NCBI RefSeq assembly: GCF_905220975.1
Contig: NZ_CAJNBK010000028.1
Coordinates: 1-64,000, forward strand
Length of the DNA stretch: 64,000 nucleotides
Direction of reading: 5' to 3'
Source of the DNA: Paraburkholderia haematera
GTDB taxonomy: Bacteria > Pseudomonadota > Gammaproteobacteria > Burkholderiales > Burkholderiaceae
In this document: positions 8,278 to 17,009 of the stretch, piece after piece
Layout of the letters: each line of letters begins with the position of its first letter
Position numbering within the stretch: position 1 is the first letter of the stretch
Translations under genes and position numbers: made by a program
Notes under the pieces: model-generated
Database searches by the model: none
Seen by the model: only the letters and a program-made list of their open reading frames with translations
What the model was told of the DNA's origin: nothing

Positions 8278-9518
8278 TTCAGTGTCATCCCTGTCATGTC
8301 GATCTCGGGTTGGCGACCGGCCATGATGTCGGCCAGCAGCTTCGCGGTGCCGCACGACATCGTCCATCCCATGTGTCCGTGTCCGGTGTTCAGATACAGG
8401 TTCCTGTGACGCGTGCGACCGATCAGCGGCGTCCCCTCCGGCGTCATCGGGCGCAGGCCGGCCCAGTAGGTCGGACTGTCGTAGTCGGCGCCGCCGGGAA
8501 ACAGTTCGCGTGCGGCCTGCAGCATGGTCGTGAAGTCGGCGGGGGTGTGGCGGGTGTCATAGCCGGCGAATTCCGCGGTTGCGGTAAAGCGCAGCCGCTG
8601 GCCAAAACGCGCCCACGCCACGAGGTTGTTCTCGTCGACGCCGCCAAGCTCCGGTGGACGGTGATCCGGTCCGACCGGGAACGTGGCCGAGTAGCCCTTT
8701 ACCGGATACACCGGCAGCCGATAACCCAGGCGCCGCGCAATAATGGGCGACCAGGAACCGAGCGCCAGGACAAACTCGTCACCTCGCACGAGTCCCGCCG
8801 GCGTATGCACGCCGACTATCTGGTCGCCCGACGCCTCGATTGCGCTGACCGGTGTATTGAATTCGAAACGCACGCCAAGGCGTTCGCACGCCGTCTTCAA
8901 GGCGCAGGTGAACAGGTGCGCGTCGCCGCTTTCATCGGTGGGGCAATAGATTGCGCCGGCAATCCTGTCACGCGCGGCGCCAAGCGCCGGCTCCCGTGCG
9001 ACGACCTGCTCCGCATCGAGCGTTTTGAGCGGCAGGCCGTTGTCCTTGAGAATCGCCATGTTCTGCGTGCCGCGCGCAAAAGACGCTTCGTCGCGATAGA
9101 GATACAGCAGGCCGCGGCTGATGCGGTCGTATTGCAGGTGCTCGGCGGCAGCCAGTTGTTGCAGTTGCGCCTGCGCGTAGCGGCAGAGCATGACCTTGCG
9201 GCTCGTGTTCACGCGCGAGCGCTCCGCTGTGCAGTTTCGCAGGAACTGGAGGCACCAGATCCACATATGCGGGTCGGCGTTGAGTTTGAGCCGCAGCGCC
9301 TGTCCTTCGACGAAGAGCGACTTCAGCAGGATTTTCGGTGCGCGCGGAGAGGCCCATGTGTACGAATGCCCTGGCGCAACCAGCCCGGCGTTGGCAAAAC
9401 TGGTCTCGAGCGCGACGCCCTGCCGGCGGTCGATCACCGTTACCTCGCGGCCCTCTTTCGCAAGGTACCAGGCGGCCGTGACGCCTGCGATTCCGCCCCC
9501 CAGCACCACGCTTCTCAT
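8274..9518 (-). CDS. D-amino-acid dehydrogenase (DadA-like FAD oxidoreductase)
   Basis: A 414-residue flavoprotein. The N-terminus carries the FAD-binding GGGIAGVTAAWYLAKEG motif followed by VTVIDRR (acidic ribose-binding end), and the C-terminus has the DAO signature WAGLRPMTPEGTPLIG and YLNTGHGHMGWTMS. DadA oxidatively deaminates D-amino acids to 2-oxo acids at the membrane. ATG at 9518 sits directly before the FAD motif and has GGGAG upstream, so the longer open frame is ignored. Its leader contains three hairpin repeats (9531-9677). Cotranscribed with the racemase-like gene and divergent from a Liv-type importer, suggesting uptake and catabolism of one amino-acid-like compound. Confidence 0.88.
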   Translation of the reverse strand: MRSVVLGGGIAGVTAAWYLAKEGREVTVIDRRQGVALETSFANAGLVAPGHSYTWASPRAPKILLKSLFVEGQALRLKLNADPHMWIWCLQFLRNCTAERSRVNTSRKVMLCRYAQAQLQQLAAAEHLQYDRISRGLLYLYRDEASFARGTQNMAILKDNGLPLKTLDAEQVVAREPALGAARDRIAGAIYCPTDESGDAHLFTCALKTACERLGVRFEFNTPVSAIEASGDQIVGVHTPAGLVRGDEFVLALGSWSPIIARRLGYRLPVYPVKGYSATFPVGPDHRPPELGGVDENNLVAWARFGQRLRFTATAEFAGYDTRHTPADFTTMLQAARELFPGGADYDSPTYWAGLRPMTPEGTPLIGRTRHRNLYLNTGHGHMGWTMSCGTAKLLADIMAGRQPEIDMTGMTLK

Positions 9519-9530
9519 ACGCGACTCCCT

Positions 9531-9677
9531 GTCGGCAGGAGTTAGCGCTTTAGCGCTTACTCCTGCCCCATGCACAGCTGTCGGCTGGAGTTAGCGCTTT
9601 AGCGCTTATTCCAGCCCCATGCAAAGCTGTCGGCTGGAGTTAGCGCTTTAGCGCTTATTCCAGCCCCATGCAAAGCT
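9531..9677. repeat. Three tandem 49-bp hairpin repeats in a gene leader
   Basis: Three adjacent 49-bp units (9531-9579, 9580-9628, 9629-9677). Each contains a near-perfect stem of about 16 bp around the core TTAGCGCTTTAGCGCTTA with a two-base loop. Units 2 and 3 are almost identical. Unit 1 differs at paired positions (GGCAGGA/TCCTGCC instead of GGCTGGA/TCCAGCC), so pairing is kept. They lie between the presumed promoter and the ribosome binding site of the dehydrogenase. Confidence 0.9.
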
Positions 9678-9936
9678 GCTAGCCGTTTAAATATAGCGCT
9701 GCGGGCACATTGGATGGTGGTTTATACGCGGATACCCTATCCCGCCCAATCTGCGGCGAGACCTATCATGAAAGGAGCACTTTCGTAACGGCGCCGCGAT
9801 GAGCCTGCCCGACAAGCCATTGATCCAGCGGATCATGCATTGCACGCGAACGCACGTTTTCGTCCGCTCTCTGATGTCACCGGTCTATCCGCGTGGCGGA
9901 TCGCTTCGATCCCTTTCACAATAAGGAGTCACTAAC
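9678..9936. promoter_or_regulatory. Divergent promoter region
   Basis: Intergenic DNA between the dehydrogenase leader and the importer operon. It ends with AATAAGGAG, a good ribosome binding site for the binding-protein gene. The AT-richer GCCGTTTAAATATAGCG near 9683 is a plausible place for a -10 element, but I cannot assign promoters with confidence and see no regulator gene beside it. Confidence 0.4.
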
Positions 9937-11136
9937 ATGATTGCTCAGAAGAATGGCACGCCCGATGCAGTTCGCGTCTTGCGGCTAACGACGATCGCGG
10001 CCGTGGCCGCTCTGGCCGTGCTAGCCGGCACGGTCCCCGGTTCGGCGCGAGGCCAGGGTGCCACGATCAAGATTGGCGTGCCCGTGCCGCTGTCGGGCAG
10101 CAGCGCCAATGCCGGCCAGGACATCGTCAACGGTGCCAAGCTCGCCGCCGCCAAAATCAACGCGGCCGGCGGCGTGCTCGGCAAGCAGATCGAGCTTGTT
10201 CCGGAAGACGACGCGTGCGACGCACAGACAGCGGTCCAGGCCGCGCAGAAACTGGTCGATGCAGGCGTCGCCGCGGTGGCAGGCGGTTACTGCTCCAGCG
10301 CGGCGCTGCCGGAATTGACGACCTTTCACCGCACCGGCATTCCCTACGTGATGGACGCGTCGACCAATCCCAAACTGACCGAGATGGGCTACGAGAACGT
10401 GTTCCGCACGATCGGCCGTGACGACGAGCAAGGCCCGTTCGCGGCCAACTTCATCAAGAACTTCCTGCACGCAAAACGCGCGGCGGTCATCAACGACAAC
10501 ACGACCTATTCCAAGGGCCTCGCCGACAACACGGTGGAAGCATTGAAGAAGAACGGCGTCGACGTGGTCTACGACGATGCGATCACGCCGGGCCAGATGG
10601 ACTACTCGCCGACGCTGACCCATGTCGGCTCACTGAAGCCGGACGTGATCTATTACACCGGCTATTTCGCCGAAGCCGGCCTGCTGGTGAAGGAGGCGCG
10701 GCAACTGGGCCTGAAGATGACGCTGATGGGCGGCGACGCCACCAACGACCCCACGCTGATGAAAACAGCCGGCCCCGCAGCCGACGACATGGTCATCACC
10801 ACGGCCCCGCTGGCGCAGTTCCTGAGCGCCGCGCACGGCTATGTCGACGACTATACGAAGGCCTATGGGCAAGGTCCCGGCCCCTATTCGGTCTACGAAT
10901 ACGATGCCGTCGGGGTCACCGCAAAAGCAATCGCGAACGCAAAATCGACAGCGCCCGCGGCCATCAGTGCTGCTCTGCACAAGATCTCCGGCTATCAGGG
11001 CGTGACCGGGACAATCAGCTTCAACCCGAAAGGTGACCGTAGCAACGCGGTGTACATCGTCGTCACCGTGCGCGGCGGCAATTTCACGCCTTACCAGCGG
11101 CTCGATTCAAGCGGACACTGGATGGCGATGAAGTAG
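9937..11136 (+). CDS. Branched-chain-amino-acid-type ABC substrate-binding protein
   Basis: A 399-residue periplasmic binding protein of the Leu/Ile/Val type (Peripla_BP_6). A longish N-region precedes the hydrophobic signal LTTIAAVAALAVLAG and an A-x-A-like cleavage site near SARGQG. The mature protein starts TIKIGVPVPLSGSSANAGQD, the typical first strand, and contains DDACDAQTAVQAAQKLVD. It captures the ligand for the permease encoded by the next genes. Ligand identity is unknown; the divergent dehydrogenase and racemase-like genes hint at a D-amino acid or a related acid. Confidence 0.9.
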   Translation: MIAQKNGTPDAVRVLRLTTIAAVAALAVLAGTVPGSARGQGATIKIGVPVPLSGSSANAGQDIVNGAKLAAAKINAAGGVLGKQIELVPEDDACDAQTAVQAAQKLVDAGVAAVAGGYCSSAALPELTTFHRTGIPYVMDASTNPKLTEMGYENVFRTIGRDDEQGPFAANFIKNFLHAKRAAVINDNTTYSKGLADNTVEALKKNGVDVVYDDAITPGQMDYSPTLTHVGSLKPDVIYYTGYFAEAGLLVKEARQLGLKMTLMGGDATNDPTLMKTAGPAADDMVITTAPLAQFLSAAHGYVDDYTKAYGQGPGPYSVYEYDAVGVTAKAIANAKSTAPAAISAALHKISGYQGVTGTISFNPKGDRSNAVYIVVTVRGGNFTPYQRLDSSGHWMAMK

Positions 11137-11161
11137 GCCCTGTCGCGCACCGGGCCCGGCC

Positions 11162-12061
11162 ATGAGCACCTTTTTCCAGTTCGTCGTCGAAGGGCTGACG
11201 ACCGGCTCGTTCTATGCCCTCGTCGCCCTCGGCTACACGATGGTCTACGGGATTATCCGGCTGATCAACTTCGCTCACGGCGACTTGTTCATGGTCGGTG
11301 CGTTCGTCGGCTGGACCGCTTTGACGGCACTTGCCGCGGTGCATCTGCCGCTCGCTCTCGCGCTGCTGATCGCGCTTGTCGCCTCAATGGCGGTCACCGG
11401 CGCCCTGGGCCTCGCCATCGAGCGGCTGGCGTACCAGCCGCTTTTGCGCGCGCCGCGGTTGTCGATCCTGATCACGGCACTCGGTGTTTCACTCGCGCTG
11501 GAGAACGGCGTCCTGCTGCTCTACGGCGCCGGCTTCGACACCTATCCGCACGTGCTCAGCCAGGCAGGATTCGAGCTGCTCGATGTGCGGGTCAGTTTCA
11601 CGCAGATCGGCATCATCGTGGCGAGCCTTGCGCTGATGCTGGCGCTGTATTTCTTCGTCCATCACACGTTTCTCGGCACAGCCATGCGCGCGCTGGCGAT
11701 CGATCAGGATGCGGCACGTCTGATGGGCGTCAACGTCGAGCGGCTGATCCAGTTGACCTTCCTGCTCGGTTCGGTGCTGGCCGCCGTTGCGGGTGTCATG
11801 GAAGGGCTCTACTACACGCAGATCAATTTCTTCATGGGCTTCGTGCTGGGTCTGCGTGCTTTCACCGCCGCCGTTCTGGGCGGCATCGGCAACATTCCGG
11901 GCGCGATGGCCGGCGGCATCCTGATCGGCCTCCTCGAGGCCTTTGGCGCCGGCTATGTCTCGTCGCAATGGACCGATGTGCTGGTGTTCGGCGTGCTGAT
12001 CGGTGTACTCGTGATCAAGCCGACCGGCTTGTTCGGCGAACGCGTCGTCGAGAGAATGTAA
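11162..12061 (+). CDS. livH: ABC permease, LivH type
   Basis: A 299-residue inner-membrane permease of the BPD_transp_2 family with about eight hydrophobic helices. Typical features are the N-terminal GLTTGSFYALVALGYTMVYG and, later, GLRAFTAAVLGGIGNIPGAMAGG, the segment that contacts the ATPase. It begins 25 bp after the binding-protein gene and ends three bases before the next start, so the four genes form one operon. Confidence 0.9.
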   Translation: MSTFFQFVVEGLTTGSFYALVALGYTMVYGIIRLINFAHGDLFMVGAFVGWTALTALAAVHLPLALALLIALVASMAVTGALGLAIERLAYQPLLRAPRLSILITALGVSLALENGVLLLYGAGFDTYPHVLSQAGFELLDVRVSFTQIGIIVASLALMLALYFFVHHTFLGTAMRALAIDQDAARLMGVNVERLIQLTFLLGSVLAAVAGVMEGLYYTQINFFMGFVLGLRAFTAAVLGGIGNIPGAMAGGILIGLLEAFGAGYVSSQWTDVLVFGVLIGVLVIKPTGLFGERVVERM

Positions 12062-12064
12062 GCC

Positions 12065-13870
12065 ATGAGCGCGACGCACGCTTCAGCGCGTTGGCGCCGC
12101 CCTGCCGGCGTAGCGCTCCTTGCGGCCGCCGTGGCGCTGCCGGCTGTCGCCAGCAGCTATATCGTCGATGTCGGCCTGACCATCGCCACCTATTCGATCC
12201 TCGGCCTGGGACTGAATATCGTAGTCGGTTATGCAGGACTGCTGGATCTGGGCTATGCCGCCTTCTTTGCGATCGGCGCCTATACGACGGCGCTGCTGGA
12301 AACACTGCTTCATTTCTCGTTCTGGGAAACGCTGCCGTTCAGCCTCGCGTTTGCCGGTGCGTCGGGCATTGTCATCGGCTACCCCACTCTGCGCCTGCGC
12401 AGCGACTACCTGGCGATTGTCACGCTGGGGTTCGGCGAGATCACGCGCATCGTTGCCACTAATCTTCGGATAACGGGCGGCCCGAACGGCATCTACGGTA
12501 TCGACAGCCCCAGCCTGTTCGGCTACGAGATCAGTTCGCCCCATGCGGTCTATGAACTGGGTATCGCGTTCCTCGTGCTGGTGCTCGTGTTCGCGATCCG
12601 GCTCGGCCAGTCGAGGCTCGGCCGCGCCTGGACCAGCATCCGGGAGGACGAGGCGGCCGCCGAGGCCGTCGGTGTGCCGACGCTGCGCGTCAAACTGCTT
12701 GCCTACGTCATGGGCGCGCTGATCGGCGGTTTTGGCGGCAGCCTGTTCGCCGCGCGCTTCGGGACAATCGACCCGACCGGGTTCACCTATCTGCAGTCCG
12801 TCACGATCCTGATCATCGTCGTGCTGGGCGGTCGAGGGAGCATTCCTGGCGTGATACTCGGCGCCGTCATCGTTGCCGGCCTGCCCGAGCTGCTGCGCTT
12901 CCTCAACCTTTGGCGCATCTTCGGGTTCGCGATCGGGCTGGTGATCCTGATGCTGCTCCGGCCGCAAGGCCTGTGGCCGGCGCCACTGCGCCGCGTAGCG
13001 CCGCCACGCGAGGGCGCCGGCGCAGCCAAGCCCGTGCCCCGCGAAACCGTCGCCGATGAAATCCTGCTCGATGTGCGCAACATGCAGCGTCGCTTTGGCG
13101 GGGTGCGGGCAGTCGACGGCGTGAGCTTCACCGTGCGCAGCGGAGAGATCCTCAGCCTGATCGGCCCGAACGGCGCCGGCAAGACCACGGTGTTCAACTG
13201 TCTCACCGGCGTGACCCGCCTGAGCGGCGGTCAGATTCTCTGGCGCGGCGCCTCGCTGGTCGGCGGGGCACCGCATCGCATCGTCCACCGTGGCATGGCG
13301 CGCACCTTCCAGGGCATCCGCCTGTTCGCCAACATGACGGCCTTTGAGAACGTGCTGATCGGCATGGACCATCGGCTCCGAACGCAGCTGATGGCTGAGC
13401 TGCTTGCGCTACCCTCCGCTCGTTCCGAGGCGGCCGATCACGCGACGGAGGGTCTCGGCTGGCTCAGCTTCGTCGGCCTCAGCGCCCGGGCTGGCGAACG
13501 CGCGGCCGACCTGCCCTATGGCGACCAGCGCCGGCTGGAGATCGCGCGTGCGCTCGCCAGCAACCCGTATCTCCTGCTGCTGGACGAGCCAGCAGCAGGG
13601 ATGAATCCGACCGAGAAGCACGCGCTGATGGAATTGATCCGGCGTATTCGGGATCTGGGCGTGACGGTGCTGCTGATCGAACACGACATGATGCTGGTGA
13701 TGGGCGTGTCGGACCGGATCATCGTCATGGACCACGGCGTGATCATCGCCGAGGGTCCGCCAGCCGAGATCCAGGCCGACCCGCGGGTGATCGACGCCTA
13801 TCTCGGGACAGCCGAAACAGACGAAGCGGCTGACGATGCCGCCGGGGAGAAATCGCTGTGGGACTCCTAG
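12065..13870 (+). CDS. Fused ABC permease-ATPase (LivM-LivG)
   Basis: A 601-residue fusion of two Liv subunits. Residues about 1-310 are a LivM-type permease (LGLGLNIVVGYAGLLDLGYAAFFAIG; VVLGGRGSIPGVILGA). After a short Pro/Ala-rich linker, residues about 335-595 are a LivG-type ATPase with Walker A GPNGAGKTT near 366, a LPYGDQRRLEIARAL signature and Walker B YLLLLDEPAAG. The C-terminal BCA_ABC-like segment (DPRVIDAYLG) is present. The single chain fixes permease and ATPase stoichiometry. Such fusions occur in several Liv-like operons. The end overlaps livF by 13 bp. Confidence 0.92.
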   Translation: MSATHASARWRRPAGVALLAAAVALPAVASSYIVDVGLTIATYSILGLGLNIVVGYAGLLDLGYAAFFAIGAYTTALLETLLHFSFWETLPFSLAFAGASGIVIGYPTLRLRSDYLAIVTLGFGEITRIVATNLRITGGPNGIYGIDSPSLFGYEISSPHAVYELGIAFLVLVLVFAIRLGQSRLGRAWTSIREDEAAAEAVGVPTLRVKLLAYVMGALIGGFGGSLFAARFGTIDPTGFTYLQSVTILIIVVLGGRGSIPGVILGAVIVAGLPELLRFLNLWRIFGFAIGLVILMLLRPQGLWPAPLRRVAPPREGAGAAKPVPRETVADEILLDVRNMQRRFGGVRAVDGVSFTVRSGEILSLIGPNGAGKTTVFNCLTGVTRLSGGQILWRGASLVGGAPHRIVHRGMARTFQGIRLFANMTAFENVLIGMDHRLRTQLMAELLALPSARSEAADHATEGLGWLSFVGLSARAGERAADLPYGDQRRLEIARALASNPYLLLLDEPAAGMNPTEKHALMELIRRIRDLGVTVLLIEHDMMLVMGVSDRIIVMDHGVIIAEGPPAEIQADPRVIDAYLGTAETDEAADDAAGEKSLWDS

Positions 13871-14589
13871 AAATCCGCGATCTGCATGTGAGCTATGGGA
13901 ACGTCGAGGTTCTGCACGGCATATCGCTGGATGTCGCGGAAGGTGAGATCGTGGCGTTGCTCGGCAGCAACGGGGCGGGCAAGACCACCACGCTACGCGC
14001 TATTTCCGGGTTGATTCGCCCACGTGCCGGACAGATCGTGATGGCCGGGCATCTGCTCACCGGACTGCGGGCTCACCAGATCGTCGCCCTGGGTCTCGGT
14101 CATGTGCCGGAAGGCCGTCGCATGTTCGGGGCGCTGACAGTGGAGGAAAATCTGCGGCTCGGCGGTTATCTGATCCGGGCGGACGGTGCCTTGCTGGAAC
14201 AGCGGATGACCGAGGTCTATGAGAAGTTCACGCGGCTTGGGGAACGGCGCAGCCAGTTGGCCGGCACGCTCAGCGGTGGCGAACAACAGATGCTGGCGAT
14301 CGCACGCGCCCTGATGCTGCGGCCTCGCGTCGTCGTGCTGGACGAACCATCCATGGGACTGGCGCCGAAGCTCGTCCGGGTGATCTTCGGCATGATTGCC
14401 GACATCTGCAAGCAAGGCACCTCGATCCTGCTCGTCGAGCAGAACGCACGCCAGGCGCTGCGGATCGCTCATCGGGCTTACGTGCTGGAAAGCGGGCGCA
14501 TCGCGCTTGCGGGGCCTGCGAGGGAGCTGGCGCAGGATAGCCGGGTTCGCGCGGCGTATCTGGGTGGGAGTGCCGTGGCAACGGAGTGA
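13858..14589 (+). CDS. livF: ABC ATPase, LivF type
   Basis: A 243-residue cytoplasmic ATPase with Walker A LLGSNGAGKTTTLRAI near residue 37, the signature TLSGGEQQMLAIARAL, Walker B VVVLDEPSMGLAP and a switch histidine region replaced by the family-typical LVEQNARQAL. The start is GTG at 13858, inside the last codons of the fused gene, so the two are translationally coupled. It pairs with the LivG half of the fusion to power import. Confidence 0.9.
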   Translation: MGLLEIRDLHVSYGNVEVLHGISLDVAEGEIVALLGSNGAGKTTTLRAISGLIRPRAGQIVMAGHLLTGLRAHQIVALGLGHVPEGRRMFGALTVEENLRLGGYLIRADGALLEQRMTEVYEKFTRLGERRSQLAGTLSGGEQQMLAIARALMLRPRVVVLDEPSMGLAPKLVRVIFGMIADICKQGTSILLVEQNARQALRIAHRAYVLESGRIALAGPARELAQDSRVRAAYLGGSAVATE

Positions 14590-14960
14590 TGACGAAAATC
14601 AGGCATCCTTATCTTTTTTCATCAACTCGTCGAAACTGATTTTCCGAACACGCTCAAAATCCGTCGACCTATTTCTGATAGTCGTCACGCCCGCCGTCGC
14701 CGCCTCTCACGCCTGGTAAGTCGACAACGCCAGTCATTGATATCCACTGACAAATTCGACGGCGGATGCCGAGTTCGCCGGCATGGCCGCACGGAGCTAG
14801 GTCGGCGTTCTCCCCAACGCGCTCGCGGGTGTTTCCCACTGGTTGATCGCGCAACTTCGTGCGTAAGATGAACTGATCCGCGCGCGTGATACGGTGCGGG
14901 CCCGCGAATGGCGGGACGCAGGCGGCAGCGCCAGGATCGACGCCAACGAGTGTGTTCATC
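14590..14960. other. Intergenic region before the YfiRNB operon
   Basis: No gene recognised. The first 100 bp are AT-richer (TTATCTTTTTTCATCAAC) and may contain the importer terminator. The frame of the following gene is open back to a GTG at 14886, but nothing in that extension looks like a signal peptide. I see no convincing promoter. Confidence 0.35.
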
Positions 14961-15659
14961 ATGCATGCGAAGGTGTGCGCGGCGGCTGCCTGTCCTGCGG
15001 TCGCAATGGCGCCAAGGGACCCGGCGGCGATTGCCGCGCAGACGACGTCCGGTCGGCTTGGCCGGGCTGCCGCGCTTTGCCACGTCTTGATCGCAGTGGC
15101 TTGCGCGCTGGGCGCGGCGCCGGTTGCGCTCGCCGAGACACCCGCCAATGCAGTCGGTTCGGCCGACGCCGCGCGCGCCGTCAACACCGTGAGCCAGGCC
15201 GATTCCGCCATTTCGCCGCGCGACGACGCCGTGCGCCAGGTCGTGCTAGGGATTATCAGCTTCACGCACTGGCCGGCGTCGCCCGCCCGCCTGCGCCTGT
15301 GCGTGACGGGCCGGCCCGACTACGCGCACGGCCTCGTCGACACGCTGCAGGCCGGCTCGACGCCGCTCGACGTGCAGCGCATCGGCATTGACGATCCCGC
15401 CATCGGCGCAGCCTGCGACGTCATCTATTTCGGCAACCTGAGCGACGATGAGAGGCAGCAGGTCAGAGCCGCCGTGGCTGGCCATCCGGTCTTGACCATA
15501 TCGGAACACAGCCCGTCCTGCACCGCCGGCAGCATGTTCTGCCTGAATCTCGATGACGAACGCGTCACGTTCGACATCAACCTCGACGCCGTGGCGCGCA
15601 GCGGCGTACGGGTTCACCCAAATGTGCTCAAGCTCGCGCGACCGCCGCTGACGCCATGA
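14961..15659 (+). CDS. yfiR: YfiR-family periplasmic repressor of a diguanylate cyclase
   Basis: DUF4154 (YfiR) protein, about 232 residues from ATG 14961; a second ATG at 15006 is closer to the signal sequence and may be the real start. A hydrophobic segment (ALCHVLIAVACALGAAPVALA) ends in an ALA signal-peptidase site. The mature part has the family features VVLGIISFTHWP, LRLCVTGRPDYA and VLTISEHSPSCTAGSMFCL, with the Cys pair known to form a disulphide in YfiR. In Pseudomonas, YfiR restrains the cyclase YfiN in the periplasm until YfiB releases it. Overlaps yfiN by ATGA. Confidence 0.85.
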   Translation: MHAKVCAAAACPAVAMAPRDPAAIAAQTTSGRLGRAAALCHVLIAVACALGAAPVALAETPANAVGSADAARAVNTVSQADSAISPRDDAVRQVVLGIISFTHWPASPARLRLCVTGRPDYAHGLVDTLQAGSTPLDVQRIGIDDPAIGAACDVIYFGNLSDDERQQVRAAVAGHPVLTISEHSPSCTAGSMFCLNLDDERVTFDINLDAVARSGVRVHPNVLKLARPPLTP

Positions 15660-16915
15660 GACAGCCCGCGCCCCCCGACTCCCTTCCACGCCCGACGCTG
15701 CAAAGCGTGTTGCGCCGCGCGCACCTGCGCCTCGCGTTCGTCGCCGTGGCGATGGCCGCCGTGTCGTTGATCGTGGTGGCCGTGATCGCACTACGTGTCT
15801 ATGCCGGCAACAATCTGAACCTGCTGGCACGCTCGCTCGGCTATACGGTCGAGGCGGCGCTGGTGTTCGGCGACCGCATCGCGGCAACCGAGGCGATCGG
15901 GTTGATCGCCCGCGAAGAGGATGTGGCCGAAGTCGTCGTGACAGATCGCAAGGGCCTGCCGTTCGCGGCGTGGCAGTTGCCCGCCGGCAGTGCGATCGGC
16001 ACGTTCGAGCGGGAGGTCGCCGACATCGCACTGCCCGGGCCCGTGACCACGTTGGTGCTGCACGACGGCATCGTCGTCGGTCACGTCGAAGTGCGCGGCC
16101 AGGGTCACCAGTTCTTCGGCTTCCTGCTCGGCGGTGTCGGCGGCATCCTGGCCTGCCTCGCCGTCAGCGTGCTCGGCGCCTATGTCAGCTCGCAACGCGT
16201 GCTGCGCAACATCGTTGCGCCGCTGCGCGCGCTGGCCGGCGTCGCCTATGCGGTGCGGCGCGAGCGGGCGTTCGAGCAGCGCGTCAAGCCCGTGGCGATC
16301 GCGGAACTGAACCAACTCGGCGACGACTTCAACGCCTTGCTCGACGAGTTCGAAGACTGGCAAAACAACCTGCGCGAAGAGAACTCCTCGCTCGAACACC
16401 AGGCCAATCACGACGCCCTTACGGGCCTGCCCAACCGCGTGCAGTTCGAGTCGCGCCTCGGGCGCGCACTCCGCGAGGCCGCGGAGACGGGTCAGCGGGT
16501 CGCCGTGCTATATCTCGACTGCGACCGTTTCAAGGAGATCAACGACTGCTTCGGCCATGAAGCCGGCGACGCGGTGCTGATCGGCATCGCGGCGCGGCTG
16601 CGCACACAGTTGCGCGAGGCCGAACTTGTCGCGCGCCTGGGCGGTGACGAATTCGCCGTGATGCTGGCGCCCATGCGCGAAGCGGCCAGCGCTGGACGTA
16701 TCGCCGAAGGCGTACTGGCCAGCATTGCACCGACGATCGTCTTACCCGATGGCCGCACAGTGACCACCATGATGAGCATCGGCGTTGCGCTGTATCCCGA
16801 TCACGCGTGCGACGCGATCGGCTTGCTGCGCGCCGCAGATGCAGCGATGTACCGGGCCAAGCGCGCGCGGCCGGGCTCATGGCAGATTGCTGAGGGCGGC
16901 GCCGGACCGGCTTGA
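15656..16915 (+). CDS. yfiN: YfiN-type membrane diguanylate cyclase
   Basis: A 419-residue inner-membrane protein: transmembrane helix near residues 20-45, a periplasmic sensor segment, a second helix near 155-180 (FFGFLLGGVGGILACLAVSV), a HAMP linker and a C-terminal GGDEF domain. The catalytic motif LGGDEFAVML is intact (Gly329-Phe333), so it should make cyclic-di-GMP. The usual product-inhibition site RxxD is REAE here, which may weaken feedback. It is coupled to yfiR (ATGA) and followed by the OmpA-like lipoprotein. Output would favour sessile growth and exopolysaccharide. Confidence 0.9.
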   Translation: MRQPAPPDSLPRPTLQSVLRRAHLRLAFVAVAMAAVSLIVVAVIALRVYAGNNLNLLARSLGYTVEAALVFGDRIAATEAIGLIAREEDVAEVVVTDRKGLPFAAWQLPAGSAIGTFEREVADIALPGPVTTLVLHDGIVVGHVEVRGQGHQFFGFLLGGVGGILACLAVSVLGAYVSSQRVLRNIVAPLRALAGVAYAVRRERAFEQRVKPVAIAELNQLGDDFNALLDEFEDWQNNLREENSSLEHQANHDALTGLPNRVQFESRLGRALREAAETGQRVAVLYLDCDRFKEINDCFGHEAGDAVLIGIAARLRTQLREAELVARLGGDEFAVMLAPMREAASAGRIAEGVLASIAPTIVLPDGRTVTTMMSIGVALYPDHACDAIGLLRAADAAMYRAKRARPGSWQIAEGGAGPA

Positions 16916-17009
16916 TGGCACGGCCAGGCGCTGCAGCCGCGGTGCCGGCGGGGCCGCCGCAAGGGTTCGAAACTGCGCGTGCAAGGTTGACGCGCTAGAG
17001 GGGGATGTG

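Noticed and set aside
8241..9545. 434-codon plus-strand frame over the dehydrogenase
   Set aside because: Shadow of the DadA-like gene, whose FAD motif and DAO signature are on the minus strand.
9531..9677. CRISPR-like array
   Set aside because: Units are adjacent, without variable spacers, and each is itself a hairpin; no cas genes nearby.
12083..13372. 429-codon open frame antisense to the fused LivM-LivG gene
   Set aside because: Translation is low-complexity and rich in Asp, Arg and Ala; the opposite strand has clear ABC transporter motifs.
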